Positions 58,307 through 64,000 of a stretch of DNA of 64,000 bases are shown here, one piece after another (positions within the stretch are counted from its first letter, which is position 1; every line of letters starts with the position of its first letter). The stretch spans positions 62,001 to 126,000 of the forward strand of contig CAUJDF010000057.1 of NCBI GenBank assembly GCA_963169045.1. Reading direction: 5' to 3'. A model generated the notes under the pieces. That model saw only the letters and a program-made list of their open reading frames with translations. It searched no databases and was not told the origin of the DNA. Source of the stretch: Myxococcota bacterium (GTDB lineage: Bacteria > Myxococcota_A > Bradymonadia > UBA7976 > UBA1532). Position numbers and translations under genes: made by a program.

Positions 58307-60290
58307 CGACCGCCGGACCGCCGCGGCCCTCGGCGGCGAGCGCGTCGAGCATCGCGCGGGCCTCGACGGGGCGACCGCGCGCGAGCAACAGCAGCGCGCG
58401 CGACAGCCGCGCCCCGTCGCCCGCGGGATCGAGCTGCGCCACCTCGCGCTCCGCTTCGTCCGGGCGGTTCTGCCCGATGAGGAACTGCACGAGCTCGACG
58501 CGCGGCGCCTCCACCGGACCGCCGATGGCGGCGCCGCGCCGCAGCAGCCGCTCCGCCGCGGCGGGCTCGTCGCGCAAGAAGAGCGCCGCCGCCTCCTGCG
58601 CCAGCGCCCGCGGGTCGTCGGCGCGCACCACGTCCATGCGATGCGCCACCTCGGCGCGGACCTTCGCCAGCGCCGGATCGCGGCTCACCTCGGGCCGCCG
58701 CAGGACGAGCGTCTCGTAGGCCCGGACGCGGACGACGCGCGCCGGGTCCGCCGTGGCCTCCCGCAGCGCCTCCACCGCCGCGGGCGCGTCGAACGATCCC
58801 AGGCCGCCGACGACGTAGTAGCGCACGAGCGGGTGCGGGTCGTGGCGGTGTTTCAACAGCGCGGCCATGGCATCCGGACCGTTCTCGGCGTCGCCGAGGA
58901 AGAACGCCGCGCTCGCTCGCTGCACGACCGAGCCGGCGCCGTCGTCGAGCCATCGCGCCAGCGTCGCGGTCGGTGCGGGCTCCCCGGCGAAGATCGCCGC
59001 CAGGGCCGAGGCGCGCTCCACCATGCGCGCGCGGTACGCCTCGAAGTGGGGGCGACCGCCGAACCAGCGCTGCACCGCCTCCTCGGCCCACTCGACGGGC
59101 TGGTCCGCGTGGCAGTTGCCGCAGGCGTTGGGCGCGCCGAAGCGTCGCGTCAGCTCCGGCAGCGGGCTGCCGATGGCATGGTCGCGGGCAGTCATGCGCA
59201 GGTTCAGGTCCTGCTTCGGCATGTGGCACTCGATGCAGCGGCTACCATCGGACTCGGCGCCGTGGCGGGTGTGCTCCGTCAGCTGGGTCTTGTGGCCGAG
59301 ATGGCAGGTCGTACAGAGCGCGTTGGCTTCCGTGACGGTGCGCCCGGCGGTGCTCTCGAGGCCGTGCGGCGGATGGCAGAAGCCGCAGTCCATCTGTCGC
59401 GTGGCCCGGCGGAAGCAGCCGTTCTGCATGTAATCGACGTAGCGATAGTTGAGGTTCGACGAGCGCCCGTCGGCGTGGAACGCCCCGACCTCCCACACAT
59501 CGGGCGCGAAGTGGTCGTAGAAATCGGTGCGCCCGGAGACGTAGCCCTCGGCGTAGACGCGCTTGCGCGCGTGGCACGTGGCGCAGGCCTCGATGGCGGC
59601 GTCGAGCCCGTAGCGGTCCACGGGCGCCAGCGTGCCTTCGGCCGCGGCGCGGTCCGGGCGCTCCCAGGCGCGCACGTGGGCGGCGCCGGGGCCGTGGCAT
59701 GCCTCGCAGTCGATCGTGTTCTCGAACGTGCTGGCATAGGTGTTCGTCGCCGCGTCGTAGCGCTTCTCGCCGCGACTCGAGTGACACTCGAGGCACTGCC
59801 GGTTGAAGGTGCGGCCGAAGTTGCGCCAGTGCTCCGGGTGGTTGCGCGCGAGCGGCCCCTCCCCGCTCACCGGCCCCTCGGTGGCGTCGCGCCAGGACTG
59901 CTCCTCGACGTTCCAGTAGGTGGGCAGCACCTGCAGGCGCCCGTCGGGCTCGCGGTGCAGGTAGGCCTGATGGCGGATGGCGCCGAGCACGAGGTCGATC
60001 GACCACGTCTCCTCGCGGCCGTCGGCGTCGCGGTAGGTCATGAAGTAGCGCCCGTCGCGCAGGAAGACGCGCGTGCGCGTGCCGCCGAAGGTGTAGTCGA
60101 CGTCGAGCTTGCCGAGGACGGACTCGGGCGTGGGCTCGGCGAGGTTGCGGAAGTGGGCGGAGCGGCGCCACGACGCGTAGGCCTCGGGGTGGCACGAGGC
60201 GCAGCGCTCGGCGCCGACGACGCCGCCCGGCGGCTCCGGCGGTGGCGCGCTGGAGCAGCCGAGCGCGAGGAGGAAGAGCAGGCGCCTCAT
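58275..60290 (-). CDS. octaheme c-type cytochrome lipoprotein with C-terminal HEAT/TPR repeats
   Basis: A 671-residue lipoprotein (RRLLFLLALGCSS). Eight CXXCH motifs lie in the first 400 residues: CASCH, CLECH, CEACH, CATCH, CGFCH, CTTCH, CIECH, CGNCH. The C-terminal 250 residues are HEAT-like and TPR-like helices (LVRYYVVGGLGSFDAPAAV, AAALFLRDEPAAAERLL, LLARGRPVEARAMLDAL). It resembles multiheme proteins with a tetratricopeptide tail seen in Myxococcota and Planctomycetes, where heme order follows the NrfA/HAO plan. It is coupled to the HAO-like gene by ATGA. The redox substrate is unknown. Confidence 0.85.
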   Translation of the reverse strand: MRRLLFLLALGCSSAPPPEPPGGVVGAERCASCHPEAYASWRRSAHFRNLAEPTPESVLGKLDVDYTFGGTRTRVFLRDGRYFMTYRDADGREETWSIDLVLGAIRHQAYLHREPDGRLQVLPTYWNVEEQSWRDATEGPVSGEGPLARNHPEHWRNFGRTFNRQCLECHSSRGEKRYDAATNTYASTFENTIDCEACHGPGAAHVRAWERPDRAAAEGTLAPVDRYGLDAAIEACATCHARKRVYAEGYVSGRTDFYDHFAPDVWEVGAFHADGRSSNLNYRYVDYMQNGCFRRATRQMDCGFCHPPHGLESTAGRTVTEANALCTTCHLGHKTQLTEHTRHGAESDGSRCIECHMPKQDLNLRMTARDHAIGSPLPELTRRFGAPNACGNCHADQPVEWAEEAVQRWFGGRPHFEAYRARMVERASALAAIFAGEPAPTATLARWLDDGAGSVVQRASAAFFLGDAENGPDAMAALLKHRHDPHPLVRYYVVGGLGSFDAPAAVEALREATADPARVVRVRAYETLVLRRPEVSRDPALAKVRAEVAHRMDVVRADDPRALAQEAAALFLRDEPAAAERLLRRGAAIGGPVEAPRVELVQFLIGQNRPDEAEREVAQLDPAGDGARLSRALLLLARGRPVEARAMLDALAAEGRGGPAVEQFRRMLGGP

Positions 60291-61432
60291 CGCGCCGCCC
60301 GCAGGCGACGGGCCTCGTCGCGGATGAAGGTCAGATCGGCCTGCAGCGCCGCGTAGCCGAGCCAGTGCGCGTGGTCCGGCGAGAAGTGGTAGGCCCCCTT
60401 GAACGCGATGGCGTGGCGGAAGTGCGACATCTCGAAGAAGCGCTGCTCGATGGCGGAGGTGTCCGAGTAGAGCTGGTGGCCGCCGAGCACGAGCGCGTGC
60501 CCCGCCGCCGGGTTCGGCGGGCGGTCGGCGGGCATCGGCGCCAGGAGGCCCTCGGCGTGCAGCTCGCGCAGGATCTGCGCCGCCTCGGCGACGAGGCCGT
60601 CGGCGATGCGTTTCACCTCGTCGGCATCGGCGAGCTGGCGGCGGGCGAAGCCGGCGGAGTGGCACTCGCCGCAGACGGCGAGCATGCGCGCGCGGCCGGC
60701 GTCGAGCGTGTCGCGGTCCGCCGCCTCCATCGGGATGCCCGCGGGCGTGCCGGCGAGGACGCGGCCGTTGCCGGTGGTGCCGAGCGTGAGGCCGCCGCTG
60801 GTGTCGTGGTCGCCGGCGAGGTGGCAGGTGACGCAGGTGGGCGCGACGCCGGGGTCCTGCGCCTGCGCGAAGACGACGCCGTGCTTGGACGCGCGCCAGG
60901 CCTCGGCCTGCGGGTGGTCGGGGCCCATGTGGCAGCCCTCGCAGGCCTCGGGGCGGCGGGCCTCCTCGACCGAGAAGCGGTGGGCGGAGTGGCAGTCGGC
61001 GCAGCGGCCGCGCCCGCCGTCGGGATCGAGACGGCCGATGGCGTGGCACGAGAGGCAGCCGACGCGCTGGATCGCCGCGGGGGCCGCCTGGAAGCGGCCG
61101 TTCTGCCGGGCGGCCTCCTCGGCGCGCGCGTGGCCGCTGCGGGCGAAGCTCTCGGTCGCCGCCGCGTGGCAGTCGCCGCAGACCTTCGCCGACACCCTGC
61201 CGCCGCGGGCGAAGATGGCCTCGTGGTCGTCGCCGTGGCAGTCGGCGCAGCCTACGCCGGCGGGCATGTGCGGGCTCTGCAGCCACTGGTCGACGAGCCG
61301 CGCGTCGCGCTGCCGGTGACAGCCGACGCACTGGTCCTCGTCGACCCAGTCGCGCGCGAGCGGGGCCCAGCGCCACGCGGCCGCGGCGGTCGAGACGACG
61401 ACCGCGGCCAGCAGCGGCAGGAGTCTACGCAC
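60287..61432 (-). CDS. octaheme cytochrome of the hydroxylamine oxidoreductase type
   Basis: A 381-residue exported protein with eight CXXCH motifs at C35, C62, C85, C126, C144, C164, C200 and C254. After the hemes come helices with IEQRFFEMSHFRHAIAFKG and AYHFSPDHAHWLGYAAL, matching the C-terminal pattern of hydroxylamine oxidoreductases, where xxYxKGxxHxSPD surrounds the catalytic heme. The crosslinking Tyr of oxidative HAO appears replaced (IAF before KG), as in reductive HAO relatives. Oxidation of hydroxylamine or reduction of nitrite are the candidate reactions. It overlaps the DUF3303-like gene by 8 bases. Confidence 0.75.
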   Translation of the reverse strand: MRRLLPLLAAVVVSTAAAAWRWAPLARDWVDEDQCVGCHRQRDARLVDQWLQSPHMPAGVGCADCHGDDHEAIFARGGRVSAKVCGDCHAAATESFARSGHARAEEAARQNGRFQAAPAAIQRVGCLSCHAIGRLDPDGGRGRCADCHSAHRFSVEEARRPEACEGCHMGPDHPQAEAWRASKHGVVFAQAQDPGVAPTCVTCHLAGDHDTSGGLTLGTTGNGRVLAGTPAGIPMEAADRDTLDAGRARMLAVCGECHSAGFARRQLADADEVKRIADGLVAEAAQILRELHAEGLLAPMPADRPPNPAAGHALVLGGHQLYSDTSAIEQRFFEMSHFRHAIAFKGAYHFSPDHAHWLGYAALQADLTFIRDEARRLRAAR

Positions 61433-61694
61433 CCATCGCCTCGGCGGCGGTGAGCACCGGGACGACCTGCACGTCCACGAGTCCGTCGAACGGCGCGAGG
61501 ATGCGGTCGAGCGTCGCCCGGTCGGGCACGTCGAGCACCGAGTACGAGCCGCGCCGGTCGCCGCGGATGTAGTCGCACTCGAGCGTCACGCCGCTCGGGA
61601 TGGCGCCGTAGAACTCGCCCATCGCCGCGTAGAGGCGCGCGGTGTCGGCGGGCGTGAGGTTCGGCCGCTGCATGGCCTGGACGAGGAAGCGCAT
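61425..61694 (-). CDS. DUF3303-like small protein
   Basis: An 89-residue protein with a ferredoxin-like alpha/beta fold: MRFLVQAMQRPNLTP, GAIPSGVTLECDYIRGDRRGSYSVLDVPD and ILAPFDGLVDVQVVPVLTAAEA. Members of this family are small soluble proteins of unknown function. ATG 61694 has GGGAGGG upstream; the frame extends further but has no better start. It is the first gene of the minus-strand cluster and overlaps the HAO-like gene. Confidence 0.7.
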   Translation of the reverse strand: MRFLVQAMQRPNLTPADTARLYAAMGEFYGAIPSGVTLECDYIRGDRRGSYSVLDVPDRATLDRILAPFDGLVDVQVVPVLTAAEAMGA

Positions 61695-61741
61695 CGCAAC
61701 CCTCCCATCCGCCACGGTAGGGAGCGCACCGGACGTTTCGC

Positions 61742-61759
61742 GTCGGCCGGACGGCGGAG
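61742..61759 (-). promoter_or_regulatory. GC-rich motif upstream of the DUF3303/HAO operon
   Basis: On the minus strand the core CCGCCGTCCGGCCGAC lies 49-64 bases upstream of the 61694 start. It resembles the repeats at 43160-43184 and 57065-57080. A copy of the core also occurs by chance in the coding region at 57859-57875, so support is weak. Confidence 0.25.
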
Positions 61760-61851
61760 GCGGGCGCGCGGACGTCGGCGGCGCGAAAAAGAACCGGCGG
61801 CGGCGCCGGTACCTCCCGGGCACGAACGACACGGAACCCGGGAGGAACCCC

Positions 61852-62490
61852 ATGCGCCGCCTATTCGCCGCCCTGATCGCCCTGACCTTCGCCGCCTGCG
61901 CCGAGTCCGGATCCGAGCCCCTCGCCCGCTACGACATCGAGGGCACCGACGGCCAGCGCTGGTCGGTGGCGCTGCTCTCGGCGGACGGCGACGCCGCCGC
62001 GCGCCGCTACACGCTCGAGGTCGACGACCGCGTGCTCGAGCTGGCGATGGACGTCACCCGCGACACGACGCTGTACACGGTCGAGGAGGCGGGGCGGACG
62101 CTGGTGACGGTCGAGACCTACGACGGCCGCGAGTCGACGACCATGGCGCCGGACGGCCGCCTCTTCCTCACGTTCGGCGTGGACCGCGCCCTGATGTACG
62201 GCCAGATCCGCGAGGCGGTCGACGAGACGGCGCTGATGGCGACGAGCGAGGCGCTGGTGGCGCGCCTGCCCGCGCCGGGCGCCGATCCCGCGCTCGGGAA
62301 GCTGCGGCAGGGCCTCGCCATCCGCATGAACAACAGCGGCTGCTGCCCGGTCTCGTGCAAGGCGACGAACCCCGAGGACCCGAACAAGCCCGCCTGCTGC
62401 TGCAACGTCGGCGAGCGCTGCGTGCCCACGAACGACACGTGCTGGTGCGAGTCGGCGAAGAAGCCCGGGGCGAGCGTCTACATGTACTGA
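61852..62490 (+). CDS. lipoprotein with Cys-rich C-terminal domain
   Basis: A 212-residue lipoprotein (LFAALIALTFAACAES). The N-terminal 140 residues are beta-rich (YDIEGTDGQRWSVALL, RYTLEVDDRVLELAMD). The last 55 residues contain ten cysteines: GCCPVSCKA, ACCCNVGERCV, DTCWCES. The cysteines may form disulfides or bind metal. GGGAGGA precedes the ATG. It diverges from the DUF3303 gene and converges on a Uma2-type gene 9 bases away. Function not recognised. Confidence 0.7.
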   Translation: MRRLFAALIALTFAACAESGSEPLARYDIEGTDGQRWSVALLSADGDAAARRYTLEVDDRVLELAMDVTRDTTLYTVEEAGRTLVTVETYDGRESTTMAPDGRLFLTFGVDRALMYGQIREAVDETALMATSEALVARLPAPGADPALGKLRQGLAIRMNNSGCCPVSCKATNPEDPNKPACCCNVGERCVPTNDTCWCESAKKPGASVYMY

Positions 62491-62499
62491 CGCGGCCGG

Positions 62500-63303
62500 C
62501 TACTCGCGCGGCCGCTCCCGCAACAACCGCTCGAGCTCGGCGATGCGCGCCCGCGCCTCGGCGAGCGCGCGCTCGGCGGCTTCGCGCTGCCGCTCGGCCT
62601 CCTCGCGCTGCCGCTCGGCCTCCTCGTGCCGACGCGTGGCGTTGTCGGCGACGTCCTGCACGCGCGCGAGCAGGGCCGCGGTCCCGAGCAGCTCCGTCGT
62701 CCCCGAGAAGAAGGTCAGGCGCGCCCCCACGATCGCAAGGTCGAGCCCGAGCACCTCGGACGCGTACCGGCCGTGCTGCGGCACGATCGGCTGGTAGCGC
62801 CCGCCGCCGGGGGGCAGTCGGTGCCCCCGCAGCACCTGCCCGCGGCGGTCGTAGATGAAGTACTCCGGGATGCCCACCCGGGCGTACAGCGCCACGTTGC
62901 GCTCGGCGTCCTTCTTGCGGTCGCCGCCGTAGTGGACCTCGAGCACGAAGTCGAGACCCTTGCCCTCCGCGCTGACCATCCACTTGTCGCGCTCGTGGGG
63001 ATCGACGTCGAACACGACCATGAGGTCGGGGGCGAACCGTCGCTCGCCGGGGTAGTAGACGACGAGCTCCGTGCCCACGTAGACGCCGCCGCGCCGCGAA
63101 CGGAAGTAGCCGGTCAGCTCGTCGACGGCCCCCTCGCGCGCCAGGCGGTGCGCGTCCCCCTCGGGCGGCGAGAGCTCGGCCTCGGTGAGGCTCGGCGGGA
63201 GCGCCTCGACGACGCGGCGGCGCTCGTCGGGGGTGAGCGCGTCCCACTCCGCCTGGGTCGGCGCGCGCGGCGGAACGAAGGGCGAATCGGGATGGGAGGC
63301 CAT
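62500..63303 (-). CDS. Uma2-family (DUF820) restriction-endonuclease-fold protein
   Basis: A 267-residue protein with the Uma2/DUF820 pattern: VYVGTELVVYYPGERRFAPDLMVVFDVD, GLDFVLEVHYGGDRKKDAERNV, GIPEYFIYDRRG. The PD-(D/E)XK catalytic residues D, E and K are all present (APDLMVV, FVLEVHY, DRKKD). The C-terminal 55 residues are a predicted coiled coil with 7-residue repeats (EAERQREEAERQRE). ATG 63303 begins MASHPDSPF; upstream codons lack support. Biological role of this family is poorly known. Confidence 0.85.
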   Translation of the reverse strand: MASHPDSPFVPPRAPTQAEWDALTPDERRRVVEALPPSLTEAELSPPEGDAHRLAREGAVDELTGYFRSRRGGVYVGTELVVYYPGERRFAPDLMVVFDVDPHERDKWMVSAEGKGLDFVLEVHYGGDRKKDAERNVALYARVGIPEYFIYDRRGQVLRGHRLPPGGGRYQPIVPQHGRYASEVLGLDLAIVGARLTFFSGTTELLGTAALLARVQDVADNATRRHEEAERQREEAERQREAAERALAEARARIAELERLLRERPRE

Positions 63304-63395
63304 GCCGCGAGGATGGCGGAGCGCCGCCGCGCGCGTCAACGCGGGGCGCTCGGGGACGATTGTGCGGCGACGGGCGTCCGTGAGATGACCGAGGC

Positions 63396-64000
63396 GTGGA
63401 CATCGCGCAGTTCCTCCGCAACGTTCCGCCGTTCCAGTCGCTCTCCGACGAGACGCTCGCCGTGCTCGCCCGCAAGACACGCGAGGTGCGCTTCGCCGAG
63501 AGCGAGACGATCGTGCGCGCCGGCGAGCCCGGCGACGCGATGTACGTGGTGACCGAGGGCCTCGTGCTGGTGCGCGTCCGCGAGGACGAGCGCCTGCGAC
63601 AGCTCGGCTGGCTCGGCGCGGGCGACGTCTTCGGCGAGATGGCGCTCCTCACCGGCGAGCCCCGCGTGGCCGACGTCGTCGCGCACGAGCCCACCACCTG
63701 CATCGCCATCGACCGCCGGCCGTTCCACGCGCTCGTGCGGCACAGCCGCGAGGTGGCGCGCTTCCTCACGGAGCTCGCCGGGCGGCGGCTGCTCGACGGC
63801 GGACAGATCGCGCGCGTGGGCAAGTACCGGGTGCTGCACGAGATCGGCCGCGGCGGCATGGGCACCGTCTTCGCCGGCTGGCACGAGCAGCTCCGCCGGC
63901 CCGTCGCGCTGAAGATGCTGAACCACGAGCTGGTCTTCGACGAGACCTACGGCCCGCGGTTCACCGCCGAGGCGACGATCGTCGCGGGGCTGCGGCACCC
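63396..64000 (+). CDS. cyclic-nucleotide-binding Ser/Thr kinase (3' end cut by window)
   Basis: The start is GTG 63396. Residues 1-140 form a cyclic-nucleotide-binding fold (FAESETIVRAGEPGDAMYVV, WLGAGDVFGEMALLTGEPRVADVV), with PRVADVVA holding the phosphate. Residues from 150 begin a kinase domain (YRVLHEIGRGGMGTVFAG, VALKMLNHEL, FTAEATIVAGLRH). The combination, like a bacterial protein kinase G analogue, is common in Myxococcota. The ATG at 63385 is out of frame. The window ends inside the kinase domain. It diverges from the Uma2 gene with 92 bases between. Confidence 0.88.
   Translation, partial: MDIAQFLRNVPPFQSLSDETLAVLARKTREVRFAESETIVRAGEPGDAMYVVTEGLVLVRVREDERLRQLGWLGAGDVFGEMALLTGEPRVADVVAHEPTTCIAIDRRPFHALVRHSREVARFLTELAGRRLLDGGQIARVGKYRVLHEIGRGGMGTVFAGWHEQLRRPVALKMLNHELVFDETYGPRFTAEATIVAGLRH

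Noticed and set aside
1-64000. Mobile elements, integrase, tRNA or attachment sites
   Set aside because: No transposase, recombinase or tRNA-like fold was seen on reading both strands, and no terminal inverted repeats of an insertion sequence were found.

Overview
The window is very GC-rich, with coding packed on both strands, many start/stop overlaps of the ATGA, GTGA or TGATG type, and many lipoproteins whose signal peptide is followed by Asp/Ala/Pro-rich linkers. Eukaryotic-like Ser/Thr kinases (5170-6924 and the one entering at 63396) add to a picture typical of a Myxococcota-type (deltaproteobacterial) bacterium. That assignment is inferred from gene style; no marker gene for taxonomy is present. 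No tRNA, rRNA, CRISPR array, insertion sequence, integrase or replication origin was seen.

Bases 1-8.9 kb are mixed housekeeping: a truncated alpha/beta hydrolase, a large membrane protein, a sulfur-carrier cysteine synthesis operon (CysO-like carrier, rhodanese-E1 enzyme, CysM-like synthase), a Ser/Thr kinase, a nucleotidyltransferase with a small partner, and a YtkA-like lipoprotein with an outer-membrane protein. From 9 to 14 kb come a Crp/Fnr regulator, the iron-centre repair protein Ric, an NnrS-like membrane protein and a GMC oxidoreductase pair. Both intergenic regions here carry the same TGAC-N4-GTCA palindrome, so a local nitrosative-stress regulon is likely.

Bases 14-29.7 kb form a respiratory denitrification block: NirK fused to cytochrome c, NirV, a Sco copper chaperone and an alginate-export-type porin. 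After a secreted metalloprotease come two heme-copper-oxidase-type proteins that look like alternative NO reductases (one unusual, one with a CuA subunit), a second Sco, a cytochrome b/ferredoxin/MvhD-like fusion, heme O synthase and a 3-Cys Rrf2 (NsrR-like) regulator. Bases 29.8-39.6 kb hold an S1-domain protein, a HAD phosphatase, a phospholipase-D-like lipoprotein, a hemerythrin, a YcnI-like protein, a His-rich protein with a TonB receptor, and small lipoproteins.

Bases 61.7 down to 39.7 kb, all on the minus strand, are the most striking part. In transcription order they encode a small DUF3303-like protein, an octaheme HAO-like cytochrome, an octaheme cytochrome with C-terminal helical repeats, a small membrane protein, and a pair resembling hydrazine synthase alpha and a beta-gamma fusion. 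Then come two SUMF1-fold proteins, a pentaheme cytochrome, an RnfD-NuoF fusion, a NuoG-like ferredoxin fused to a vitamin-K-carboxylase-like tail, an HTTM membrane protein, a Cys-rich LuxR regulator, a quinol NO reductase and a hemerythrin. Together this reads as an electron-transfer and nitrogen-oxide conversion system with NO/nitrite chemistry on the outer face and a flavin/Fe-S module at the membrane. The reaction it performs is not known from sequence. The window ends with a Cys-rich lipoprotein, a Uma2-type protein and the start of a cyclic-nucleotide-binding Ser/Thr kinase.
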